Shown one piece after another: positions 1 through 6,415 of a stretch of DNA of 6,469 nt (positions within the stretch are counted from its first letter, which is position 1; the number at the start of each line of letters is the position of its first letter). The stretch spans positions 1 to 6,469 of the forward strand of contig JAATEU010000169.1 of NCBI GenBank assembly GCA_015655565.1, in the 5' to 3' direction. The notes beneath the pieces are model-generated. The model saw nothing but the letters and a program-made list of their open reading frames with translations. It did not search any database and was not told where the DNA came from. The stretch comes from Clostridiales bacterium. GTDB lineage: Bacteria > Bacillota > Clostridia > Lachnospirales > Lachnospiraceae. A program made the translations under genes and the position numbers.

Positions 1-1
1 C

Positions 2-1654
2 TTGGGAAAAAATATCCGGGCTGGTGCCCATTATACCCAGTTTATGGTTTATGATTTGGACGGGGACGGAAAAGCTGAGGTTGCCTGCAAAACTGCAGAT
101 GGAACCAAAGACGGTGCAGGAACTGTCATTGGAAGTTCCAGCGCAGATTACAGGAATTCTTCCGGATATATATTGTCAGGGCCTGAGTATTTAACCGTAT
201 TCCAAGGCTTAACAGGAAAAGCACTTTATACTGCCGATTATGAGCCTGCCAGAGGTACCGTATCGAACTGGGGAGATTCCTATGGCAACCGGGTAGACCG
301 TTTTCTGGCATGCATCGCATATCTGGACGGAGTACATCCAAGTCTTGTGATGTGCCGGGGATATTACACAAGGGCAGTACTTGTAGCATATGATTGGAAT
401 GGCTCCACACTTACAAAGCGATGGACATTTGACAGTAACAGCAGCGGTAATTCCGGTTATGCAGGACAGGGAAACCACAATCTCAGTGTAGCCGATGTAG
501 ATGATGACGGTATGGATGAGATTGTCTACGGTGCGTGTACCATAGATAACACGGGAAAAGGATTGTATAATACAGGTCTGATGCACGGGGATGCCATGCA
601 TTTAGGAGACTTAAATCCCAACCGTTCCGGTCTGGAAATCTGGAGCTGCTTCGAAAACAGCGCCGGTAACGGCGGAATTGGAGCAGCCATGCGTGACGCA
701 AAAACAGGCAGCGTATTATTTCAATTTAGTTCAACCGGTGATGTGGGCAGGGCATGCTCCGCTGATTTAACGGCAAGCTATTCCGGGGAAGAAGTATGGG
801 CTTCCGGCTCTTCCCTTTATAGCAGTACAGGACAAAACCTGGGCAGTGCACCTTCCTCAACAAATTTTGCAATTTGGTGGGATGGCGATGAACTCCGCGA
901 ACTATTAGACGGAACTTCCATCACCAAGTATGGCGGGGGAACGTTGCTTTCTGCCAGTGGCTGTGCTTCCTGCAACGGCACGAAAGCAACACCCTGCCTG
1001 CAGGCCGACATCCTTGGAGACTGGAGGGAAGAAGCCATTTGGAGGACATCGGATAATAAATACCTCCGTATTTACACCACTACCAATATTACCAGCCGCC
1101 GTATTTATACCCTCATGCACGATCCCGTTTACCGTATGGGTATAGCATGGCAAAATGTGGCATACAATCAGCCGCCGCACACAAGCTTCTTTCTGGGAAA
1201 TGGCATGTCAACTCCCCCTACACCCACGATATACCTGACAGATGCCCAAACAAACCCTACACAAGAAACCGGCAGCCAGTATCAGGCTGAAAATGCAGTA
1301 TATGGAGGGGAAGCATTCCTGGAAAGCAAGAACAGCGGTTATAACGGAACCGGCTATATTAATTTTCCAAGCAAGAGCGGATACCTGGAATTTCAAAATA
1401 TAGACGGAGGAACCGGTGGCACCGCTACATTAAAATTCAGGAATGCATTAGGTACGACAGCTTCCAGAACGGGACGGATACAAGTAAACGGAGGCACCTG
1501 GCAGAATATCACCTTTGAACCTACCGGATCCTGGACTACCTGGAGCGTAAAAGAAGTAGAGGTGACTCTTGTAAGCGGTACCGCCAATACCATCAGGCTG
1601 GAAACAACAGGTAATGATCTGGCCAATATTGACGCTCTGGAGGTCACTTTTTAA
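2..1654 (+). CDS. Rhamnogalacturonan lyase, PL11 family, with C-terminal CBM35/CBM6-like domain (5' partial)
   Basis: The product should cleave the rhamnogalacturonan I backbone of pectin by beta-elimination, outside the cell. The reading frame is open from the window edge. The TTG at base 2 is an internal codon (Leu of LGKNIR), not a start, so the signal peptide and roughly the first third of the catalytic domain are missing. Numbering from base 2, residues 1-402 match the YesW-type PL11 beta-propeller: GAHYTQFMVYDLDGDGKAEV (8-27) and DVDDDGMDEI (165-174) are calcium-binding loops, followed by HLGDLNPNRSGLEIW (200-214) and ADILGDWREEAIWR (335-348). A Pro/Thr-rich linker (about 402-426) leads to a beta-sandwich carbohydrate-binding module (427-550) with YQAENA, GTGYINF, PTGSWTTW and a terminal NIDALEV. 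CBM35 is favoured because it is common in pectin enzymes, but CBM6 is not excluded. There is no dockerin, SLH domain or sorting signal at the C terminus, so a freely secreted enzyme is inferred. Endo or exo action cannot be told. Confidence 0.93.
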   Translation: MGKNIRAGAHYTQFMVYDLDGDGKAEVACKTADGTKDGAGTVIGSSSADYRNSSGYILSGPEYLTVFQGLTGKALYTADYEPARGTVSNWGDSYGNRVDRFLACIAYLDGVHPSLVMCRGYYTRAVLVAYDWNGSTLTKRWTFDSNSSGNSGYAGQGNHNLSVADVDDDGMDEIVYGACTIDNTGKGLYNTGLMHGDAMHLGDLNPNRSGLEIWSCFENSAGNGGIGAAMRDAKTGSVLFQFSSTGDVGRACSADLTASYSGEEVWASGSSLYSSTGQNLGSAPSSTNFAIWWDGDELRELLDGTSITKYGGGTLLSASGCASCNGTKATPCLQADILGDWREEAIWRTSDNKYLRIYTTTNITSRRIYTLMHDPVYRMGIAWQNVAYNQPPHTSFFLGNGMSTPPTPTIYLTDAQTNPTQETGSQYQAENAVYGGEAFLESKNSGYNGTGYINFPSKSGYLEFQNIDGGTGGTATLKFRNALGTTASRTGRIQVNGGTWQNITFEPTGSWTTWSVKEVEVTLVSGTANTIRLETTGNDLANIDALEVTF

Positions 1655-1686
1655 TACGCACACAAATAGAAACAAGAATTAAAGTA

Positions 1687-1735
1687 GAGGCTGTTGCAAA
1701 ATTTAATCCTTTTCGCAACAGCCTCCATTTAATTT
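1687..1735. terminator. Probable bidirectional intrinsic terminator between convergent genes
   Basis: GAGGCTGTTGC (1687-1697) and GCAACAGCCTC (1715-1725) form a perfect 11-bp stem. AAAA (1698-1701) against TTTT (1710-1713) can extend it past one bulged C. The right arm is followed by CATTTAATTT and, on the minus strand, the left arm is followed by TACTTTAATT. Both tails are moderately T-rich. It lies 33 bases after the lyase stop and about 50 bases beyond the cardiolipin synthase stop, so it can serve both genes. The inverted 15-mers with near-identical ends could also be a small dispersed repeat. Confidence 0.75.
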
Positions 1736-1774
1736 GCCTGAAACTGGTTTCCTTCTGTCGAATGGAACAAAATT

Positions 1775-3307
1775 TTAAAGAAGCGGTATAAACAACCTTA
1801 AAAATGCCTGCAGCAGCCTTATATGCAGCGGACGGCGGTTCCAATCATCCATAGATATTTCCTCACTTACTTCAAAAACATGAAACAGGTCTTTTTTAAT
1901 ATCCTTTAATACGGGTGTTCCACACATCCAAACCCCGTTTTCGAACTGCAGATAAAAGCTGCGGAAATCCATATTAATGCTTCCGATTACAGCATGCTCA
2001 TCGTCACTTAGGATTGTCTTTGCATGCATAAAACCAGGCGTATATTCATAGATACGGATGCCGGCTCTGATCAGCCTGCCATAATTATAGCGTGTCATCA
2101 CATGAACATACCAGTGATCCCATATTTTAGGAGTGATAATCCGCACATCGACCCCTCCCATGGCTGCTGCGCATAAGGCATCCAGCATTGTGTTGTCAAC
2201 GACCAGATAAGGGGTTGTAATGTAGAGATATTTCTTAGCATGAAATATCATTTTTAAATACATAGTCTCAGCCGGATTGTCAGGGTTATCAACCGGACCG
2301 TCATAAAAAGGCAGATAAAAACCATCCCCTTTCCTGTTTACCGTGGGCCGATACGGCAAATAATCTTCCTGTATTCCCGTCCCGGATGCCCACATCTGCA
2401 AAAATGTAATCGTCAGGCTGAAAACGGCATCGCCTTCCATCCGCAGGGCAGTGTCCTTCCAATGACCATGCTTTGCATACAGATTGGCATATTCATCTGC
2501 CAGATTGGCACTCCCCGTATAGCCGATATTTCCGTCAATAACCGCTATTTTTTGATGATTGCGGTAGTTTAAATAGAATCTGGATATATAGATATGGACG
2601 GGATTAAACCGATGCACCTTAATACTCTCTTGTTCCAGTTCCTTTACCATATTATCCGGCATTACCAGGATACTCCCCATATCATCAAATAAAAGACGGA
2701 CTTCCACCCCCCGAGAGGCTTTGCGTCTTAACACCTCATGGAATTTGCCCCACAATTTTCCTTGTGCAACTATAAAATATTCAAGAAAAATAAACCTTTC
2801 AGCCTGTTCCATATCACGAAGCATTTGCTCGAACTGCAGTTCACCGAGCTCAAAGTATTTGCCCGAAGTATTGTTATACAAAGGAAAACCGTTCTTTTCA
2901 AGATAGCCTGCCATTGTTTGCAGGGATGGGTAAGTTTGCTGCAGCTGACCGCTGACAGCAGGCTTTATTTTTAACCAATGGAATCTCTTTTCCAACAGGG
3001 CACGTATTCTTTTACTCTTCCGGCCATATATACTAGTCCTTCCCCATAAAAGGTAAAGCAAAAATCCGAATACAGGAAGAACAAGGATTATAATAAGCCA
3101 TGAAATAGTATAGGTCGAATGATTGTTTTTGTTAGCAAGGATGAGTGCACCGATCAGCCCCAATATTTCCAGCAAAAAATAGATATACACCACATTTTGT
3201 TTTAGGAGCATTACAAGCATTGTAAGTAAAAGCAATTGTGCAAGTACCGCAACACCCACAATTCCAATCCGAAGGATTCCGTCAAAATTTTTTTCTTTTT
3301 TTCTCAT
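1775..3307 (-). CDS. cls: Cardiolipin synthase (phospholipase D family, two HKD motifs)
   Basis: A membrane enzyme that condenses two phosphatidylglycerol molecules into cardiolipin and glycerol. The 510 residues fit the usual bacterial Cls length. The N terminus has three hydrophobic segments (about 11-35, 39-58 and 66-89), as in the PLDc_N region. Two phospholipase D domains follow. The first HKD motif is H251-x-K253 with D258, then GYTGSANLADEY. The second is H428-x-K430 with D435, then IGSINMDFRS. Both are intact, so the enzyme should be active. The ATG at 3307 is preceded on the minus strand by AAAGGA with 6 bases of spacing, which supports this start. It is transcribed alone, divergent from the zinc transport operon and convergent with the lyase, and no partner gene is visible. 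I saw no convincing promoter, but an inverted repeat lies just upstream of the ribosome binding site. Confidence 0.95.
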   Translation of the reverse strand: MRKKEKNFDGILRIGIVGVAVLAQLLLLTMLVMLLKQNVVYIYFLLEILGLIGALILANKNNHSTYTISWLIIILVLPVFGFLLYLLWGRTSIYGRKSKRIRALLEKRFHWLKIKPAVSGQLQQTYPSLQTMAGYLEKNGFPLYNNTSGKYFELGELQFEQMLRDMEQAERFIFLEYFIVAQGKLWGKFHEVLRRKASRGVEVRLLFDDMGSILVMPDNMVKELEQESIKVHRFNPVHIYISRFYLNYRNHQKIAVIDGNIGYTGSANLADEYANLYAKHGHWKDTALRMEGDAVFSLTITFLQMWASGTGIQEDYLPYRPTVNRKGDGFYLPFYDGPVDNPDNPAETMYLKMIFHAKKYLYITTPYLVVDNTMLDALCAAAMGGVDVRIITPKIWDHWYVHVMTRYNYGRLIRAGIRIYEYTPGFMHAKTILSDDEHAVIGSINMDFRSFYLQFENGVWMCGTPVLKDIKKDLFHVFEVSEEISMDDWNRRPLHIRLLQAFLRLFIPLL

Positions 3308-3325
3308 ATATTTTCCTTTATTCTG

Positions 3326-3343
3326 CTTACAATGGTTTGTAAG
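3326..3343. repeat. Perfect inverted repeat in the cls 5' leader
   Basis: CTTACAA (3326-3332), TGGT, TTGTAAG (3337-3343): a perfect 7-bp dyad with a 4-base centre. It sits 18 bases upstream of the cls start codon, just outside its ribosome binding site. It could be a repressor operator of the TTACAA-N4-TTGTAA type or a short hairpin in the cls mRNA. No regulator can be named from sequence. Confidence 0.5.
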
Positions 3344-3478
3344 TACTATCTACTGTATGCATGCTTTCACTCATTTGTGCAGTTTACTTAATGCCGCCGT
3401 TTCCCGCTTGTATTCCTGCGCGCTCCTGTCCATGATTACCCGCGAACTGCTGTTAGCAGCATTTCTGTGCATCATATA

Positions 3479-3508
3479 TTACTATTTAGCTGTAAGGCTG
3501 AATAGTAA
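3479..3508. repeat. Imperfect 30-base palindrome upstream of the znuA promoter
   Basis: TTACTATTTAGC (3479-3490), TGTAAG, GCTGAATAGTAA (3497-3508). The 12-base arms are complementary at all but one position, and that mismatch would be a G-U pair in RNA. It ends 30 bases upstream of the znuA -35 box. Neither side has a T-tract, so it is not a terminator. A protein-binding site acting on either divergent gene is the likelier reading, but this is inference. Confidence 0.5.
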
Positions 3509-3538
3509 CAAGTAAAATTATTAAAGTAATAAAATATA

Positions 3539-3566
3539 TTGACAAATTAATTTAATGTGCTATTAT
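3539..3566 (+). promoter_or_regulatory. Sigma-A promoter of the zinc transport operon
   Basis: TTGACA (3539-3544) is a perfect -35 box. After a 16-base spacer comes TATTAT (3561-3566), a 5/6 match to TATAAT, preceded by TGC (3558-3560), which makes an extended -10. Transcription is predicted to start near 3573, giving a leader of about 160 bases before znuA. It is the only strong promoter seen in this intergenic region. Confidence 0.8.
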
Positions 3567-3578
3567 TTAACTTGTTAA
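3567..3578. promoter_or_regulatory. AdcR/ZitR-like zinc repressor operator
   Basis: TTAACTTGTTAA is a perfect 5-bp dyad (TTAAC/GTTAA) around a 2-base centre. It matches the streptococcal and lactococcal AdcR/ZitR consensus TTAACYRGTTAA at all but one central base. It abuts the -10 box and covers the predicted start point, the classic position for a repressor. A zinc-loaded MarR-type regulator blocking transcription when zinc is plentiful is inferred. No regulator gene lies in the window, and AT-rich dyads can arise by chance. Confidence 0.55.
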
Positions 3579-3655
3579 TGCAAATGCAAGTACTTTGCTT
3601 TTAAAGAAGACAAGCTGGTAAGAAAAGTATTAAATTCAGAAAGGAAACAACTGAC

Positions 3656-3694
3656 ATGAGAGTTAAAATTATATTAGAATGTACAGAATGCTAA
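3656..3694 (+). CDS. 12-codon leader ORF resembling the N terminus of ribosomal protein L33 (relic or leader peptide)
   Basis: An ATG at 3656 opens a frame encoding MRVKIILECTEC and stops at TAA (3692-3694). AAGGA (3641-3645) lies 10 bases upstream, a usable but slightly distant ribosome binding site. Firmicutes L33 (rpmG, about 49 residues) typically starts MRVxxxLACTEC, so all but about two of the 12 residues agree, including the first zinc-ligand CxxC pair (C9, C12). The stop replaces codon 13, often Lys AAA in L33 and one substitution from TAA. The next codon is CAG (Gln, also common in L33), but similarity then ends and the frame stops again at 3719. It lies inside the transcribed leader of the zinc operon, 41 bases before znuA. 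It may be a truncated zinc-regulated rpmG paralogue or a short translated leader peptide. The L33 comparison is from memory; translation is unproven. Confidence 0.45.
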   Translation: MRVKIILECTEC

Positions 3695-3735
3695 CAGGAT
3701 GAATTTAAGTTTGGATGTTAAAAGGAGGTTAAATT

Positions 3736-4749
3736 ATGAAGAAACCCGCAGGTCTTTTAACGGCAATTATGATGGTTGCCATATTGTGTATCGGATGCAG
3801 CAGCAATAAAGATGCAGATACAGGTATTAACAATAAAGATACAGCAACAGTGGATGCTGATACGGCAGGCCAGGGTGCAGATGTGACACAGGCAGCAGGG
3901 GAACAGGAGAATGAATCGGAAAAACTGAATGTTATGGTCAGTTTTTATCCAATGTATGATTTTGTTTCAAAGGTGGGAGGTGAAAAAGTTTCAGTTACCG
4001 GCATGGTACCGGCTGGAAATGAACCTCATGACTGGGAGCCTGCTGCTTCTGATATTGCTGCCCTGGAGGAAGCGGATATGTTTATCTATAACGGAGCAGG
4101 TATGGAACATTGGGTAGATACCGTGCTGGACAGTTTAGGAAATAAAGAGCTTGTAACGGTAGAAGCTTCTGCCGGAATTGAATTATTGGGAGGCCATAGT
4201 GAGGAAGGAGAAGAAGACAGCGAAGAAGCTTATGATCCACATGTATGGTTGAATCCTGTAAATGCAAAAAAAGTAATGTTAAATATAAAAGATGCTTTAG
4301 TAAAAGCAGATCCGGGTAATGCAGAATATTTTACAAAGAATTATGAAACCTATGCAGCTGAATTTGATGAATTAGATCAAAAATATAAGGATGCCTTGAC
4401 AGGTTTAGAAAAGAAGGATATTATAGTTGCACATGAAGCTTTTGGCTATCTGTGTAAAGCCTACGGACTGAACCAGGTTGGAATCGAAGGGCTTTCCCCT
4501 GATTCTGAGCCTGATCCTGCAAGAATGGAAGAAATTATTGAATTTGCAAAGGAAAACAACGTTAAGATTATTTTCTTTGAAGAACTGGTCAGTCCTAAGG
4601 TTGCAGAAACGATTGCCAATGAGGTTGGAGTCGAGACGGATGTGCTTAATCCATTGGAAGGTTTATCCGATGAAGAGCTGAATGCAGGAGCAGATTATTT
4701 TTCAGTTATGGAGGAAAATCTTCAGCGTTTATTAAATGCATTACGGTAA
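3736..4749 (+). CDS. znuA: Zinc/manganese ABC transporter substrate-binding lipoprotein, probably zinc (ZnuA/AdcA-like)
   Basis: The extracellular metal-binding subunit of the ABC transporter encoded with the next two genes. The 337 residues fit cluster A-I binding proteins (SBP_bac_9). A lipoprotein signal (1-20) precedes the candidate lipidated Cys21 in LCIGCSS; Cys at -3 makes the lipobox slightly atypical. Residues 22-62 are a low-complexity linker rich in Asp, Thr, Ala, Gly and Glu, followed by the first lobe (MVSFYPMYDFVSKVGG). Candidate metal ligands are H98 (PAGNEPHDWEP), H169 (DPHVWLNP), H233 (VAHEAFGYL) and an acidic residue at 282-283 (FFEELVSP). The zinc subgroup is favoured by the EPHDWEP, AHEAFGYL and NPLEGL stretches and by the operator upstream, but manganese is not excluded. 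The loop before DPH (151-166) is acidic with one His instead of the usual His-rich zinc loop. The start is fixed by AAAGGAGG (3721-3728) with 7 bases of spacing. Confidence 0.92.
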   Translation: MKKPAGLLTAIMMVAILCIGCSSNKDADTGINNKDTATVDADTAGQGADVTQAAGEQENESEKLNVMVSFYPMYDFVSKVGGEKVSVTGMVPAGNEPHDWEPAASDIAALEEADMFIYNGAGMEHWVDTVLDSLGNKELVTVEASAGIELLGGHSEEGEEDSEEAYDPHVWLNPVNAKKVMLNIKDALVKADPGNAEYFTKNYETYAAEFDELDQKYKDALTGLEKKDIIVAHEAFGYLCKAYGLNQVGIEGLSPDSEPDPARMEEIIEFAKENNVKIIFFEELVSPKVAETIANEVGVETDVLNPLEGLSDEELNAGADYFSVMEENLQRLLNALR

Positions 4750-4772
4750 TTAAGTTGAGTAGAATAGGAAAT

Positions 4773-4805
4773 AGACAGGTACAATGCCTGTCTCCTGTTA
4801 TTTTT
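4773..4805 (+). terminator. Partial terminator or attenuator between znuA and znuC
   Basis: AGACAGG (4773-4779), TACAATG, CCTGTCT (4787-4793) form a perfect 7-bp stem. Four bases later comes TTATTTTT (4798-4805). The gap between stem and T-tract makes it weaker than a standard terminator. It lies in the 73-base gap between the binding-protein gene and the ATPase gene, where a leaky terminator or an mRNA-stabilising hairpin would make more lipoprotein than membrane subunits. This role is inferred. Confidence 0.55.
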
Positions 4806-4822
4806 AAGAATGAAGGTACAGG

Positions 4823-5509
4823 ATGCAAGCAATAGAAATACAGAATTTAGATTTCTCATACGGCAAAGAACTTATCCTGAAAAATATCAGTATGAATATC
4901 AGGCAGGGTGATTTTGTAGTGTTGACAGGGGGAAACGGCACGGGTAAAAGTACCTTGTTAAAGTTACTTCTTGGTGAGGTTAAGCCGCTGCATGGAATTA
5001 TAAAGATAATGGGAACAGAAAGCGGGAAGATGCAGACTGGCGGAAAAATAGGGTATGTTGCGCAAAATGGTACATTCGCAAATCAAAATTTTCCCGCTAC
5101 TGTTGAAGAAATTGTAATGGCGAATCTATATAAGCAAATCGGAAGATTTCGTTTTCCGTCCAAAGATCATCGCATTCAGGTATCTGCTGCTTTGAATCAA
5201 CTGGACATGGAGCGGTTTGGTAAAGCTATGATTGGTGAACTTTCAGGAGGGCAGCAGCAGAGAGTAATGCTGGCCAGGGCACTGGTAACAGAACCGGAAT
5301 TACTTATTATGGATGAACCGACGAATGGAATTGATTTAAAATCAGTCAGGCAGTTATATGATATTTTAGAGACCCTACATAAAGAGAAAAACCTGACAAT
5401 TCTTATGGTAACACATGCTTCTTTAAAAGAATGTGGGGGCATCACCAGAATTCTGCAATTAGAAGATGGAAAAATATCAGAGTTGATTAAAGATGAGGTG
5501 AAGATGTGA
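4823..5509 (+). CDS. znuC: Zinc ABC transporter ATP-binding protein (ZnuC-like)
   Basis: The cytoplasmic ATPase that drives metal import through the downstream permease. It has 228 residues, normal for this subfamily, and all nucleotide-binding motifs: Walker A GGNGTGKST (36-44), Q-loop Gln81 in YVAQNG, ABC signature LSGGQQQR (140-147), Walker B LLIMDEPT (160-167) with catalytic Glu165, D-loop NGID (168-171) and switch His198 in MVTH. The ATG at 4823 follows AAGG (4813-4816) with a 6-base spacer. The TGA stop at 5507-5509 overlaps the GTG start of the permease gene by 4 bases, which implies translational coupling. The metal assignment rests on the neighbours, because the ATPase itself does not reveal the substrate. 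Confidence 0.93.
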   Translation: MQAIEIQNLDFSYGKELILKNISMNIRQGDFVVLTGGNGTGKSTLLKLLLGEVKPLHGIIKIMGTESGKMQTGGKIGYVAQNGTFANQNFPATVEEIVMANLYKQIGRFRFPSKDHRIQVSAALNQLDMERFGKAMIGELSGGQQQRVMLARALVTEPELLIMDEPTNGIDLKSVRQLYDILETLHKEKNLTILMVTHASLKECGGITRILQLEDGKISELIKDEVKM

Positions 5510-6321
5510 GGGTTTTACAGTATGCTTTTATGCAGAGGGCTTTTTTGGTAGGTGTGCTTCTTGCAATTATAGCTCCCTGTATTGGTATGATAATTGTTCT
5601 GAAAAGGAAGTCTATGATAGGTGATGCGCTGTCACATACCTCACTTGCCGGTGTGGCCATTGGGCTTCTTATTGGCATAAATCCTATTTTAGGTGCAACG
5701 GGAGCCTGTATTGTGGCTGCACTTAGTATAGAGTTCATCCAAAAAAAAATACCCAGATATTCTGAAATGGCTATTGCAATCATTATGTCTACCGGGATTG
5801 GTTTGGCAGGTGTTTTATCCGGGCTTACTAAAAGCAGTGCAAATTTTAACAGTTTTCTTTTTGGAAGTATCGTTGCCATCAGTAATTTGGAACTTTGGTT
5901 GGTTATTATTGTAAGCTTATGTGTATTAGCGGCTTTTTTACTCTTATACAAGGACCTGTTTTATATTTGTTTTGATGAAATGTTGGCCAGGATTGCAGGT
6001 GTACCGGTAAAATCGGTTAATTTTATATTTACCCTTTTGACTGCCTTGACTATTTCAATAGCATCGCGGACCGTAGGGGCCTTAGTGGTGTCTTCTTTGC
6101 TTGTAATACCGGTTGCCTGTGGTATGCAGATTGGAAGAAGCTATAAGATGACATTATTATATTCTGTTGGTTTTGCCGTTTGTTTTACAATAGCAGGTCT
6201 GGTTTTGTCTTATTATGCAAAATTGAAACCAGGAGGAACAATTGTCTTGACAGGAGTAATAAGTTTTTTGGTTATCATTATATTAAAAACCATATTGAAA
6301 TTCTGTAAAACTGCAGATTAA
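5506..6321 (+). CDS. znuB: Zinc ABC transporter permease (ZnuB-like)
   Basis: The integral membrane subunit that forms the metal channel, probably as a homodimer. The 271 residues are typical of the ABC-3 permease family and contain about seven to nine hydrophobic segments. Family landmarks include GDALSHTSLAGVAIG (39-53), DEMLARIAGVPV (157-168), the RTVGALVVSSLLVIPVACG stretch (188-206) and KPGGTIVLTG (241-250) before the last membrane segment. The start chosen is GTG at 5506, overlapping the znuC stop in GTGA, with GAGG (5495-5498) 7 bases upstream. The in-frame ATG at 5530 would trim 8 residues and lacks a better ribosome binding site. Positions of single helices are estimates by eye. No strong terminator follows. 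Confidence 0.92.
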   Translation: MRVLQYAFMQRAFLVGVLLAIIAPCIGMIIVLKRKSMIGDALSHTSLAGVAIGLLIGINPILGATGACIVAALSIEFIQKKIPRYSEMAIAIIMSTGIGLAGVLSGLTKSSANFNSFLFGSIVAISNLELWLVIIVSLCVLAAFLLLYKDLFYICFDEMLARIAGVPVKSVNFIFTLLTALTISIASRTVGALVVSSLLVIPVACGMQIGRSYKMTLLYSVGFAVCFTIAGLVLSYYAKLKPGGTIVLTGVISFLVIIILKTILKFCKTAD

Positions 6322-6415
6322 GGCAGGATAATCACAGCAAAAGCAGTATTGTTGCAATAAATTTTCCAACATAGGAATATATTAAAAAAAACAGCAACCA
6401 TCAGGTGTTTAAGAA

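Larger units (their letters stand above)
3308..3735. other. Divergent intergenic region between cls and the zinc transport operon
   Basis: A 428-base stretch with no full gene. From left to right it holds the cls ribosome binding site, an inverted repeat (3326-3343), a patch at about 3391-3460 that is noticeably more GC-rich than its surroundings, an imperfect 30-base palindrome (3479-3508), an AT-rich palindrome TTATTA-AAG-TAATAA (3518-3532), the znuA promoter and operator (3539-3578), and a leader of about 160 bases with the L33-like mini-ORF (3656-3694). On the minus strand, 3475-3371 can encode 34 residues, but no ribosome binding site precedes it, so it is not called as a gene. Confidence 0.8.

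Noticed and set aside
209..601. A 130-codon minus-strand frame inside the lyase gene, with others at 126-410, 1208-1396 and 1393-1647.
   Set aside because: All lie opposite a continuous PL11/CBM frame with strong family motifs and show no domain or ribosome binding site that would support them.
1644..1844. A 66-codon minus-strand frame between the lyase and cls genes.
   Set aside because: It overlaps the ends of both genes and runs through the terminator hairpin. The product is not recognisable.
3447..3459. Short dyad CTGCT-GTT-AGCAG in the cls-znuA intergenic region.
   Set aside because: Five-base arms with no flanking signal are expected by chance in a region of this size.
3518..3532. TTATTA-AAG-TAATAA dyad just upstream of the -35 box.
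   Set aside because: The arms are pure A/T in a strongly AT-rich stretch, so this is weak evidence for an operator. It is noted only in the description of the region.
3580..3735. Possible riboswitch or attenuator in the znuA leader.
   Set aside because: I looked for a conserved riboswitch core or a stem followed by a T-tract and found neither. Only the L33-like mini-ORF stands out.
5487..5951. A 154-codon open frame on the minus strand opposite the permease gene.
   Set aside because: It lies opposite znuB, which has clear family motifs and a coupled start. The antisense product has no recognisable domain and reflects codon bias of the hydrophobic sense gene.
6347..6365. Small hairpin TATTG-TTG-CAATA followed by AATTTT after znuB.
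   Set aside because: The 5-bp AT-rich stem and four-base T run are too weak to call a terminator; readthrough to the next gene is likely.
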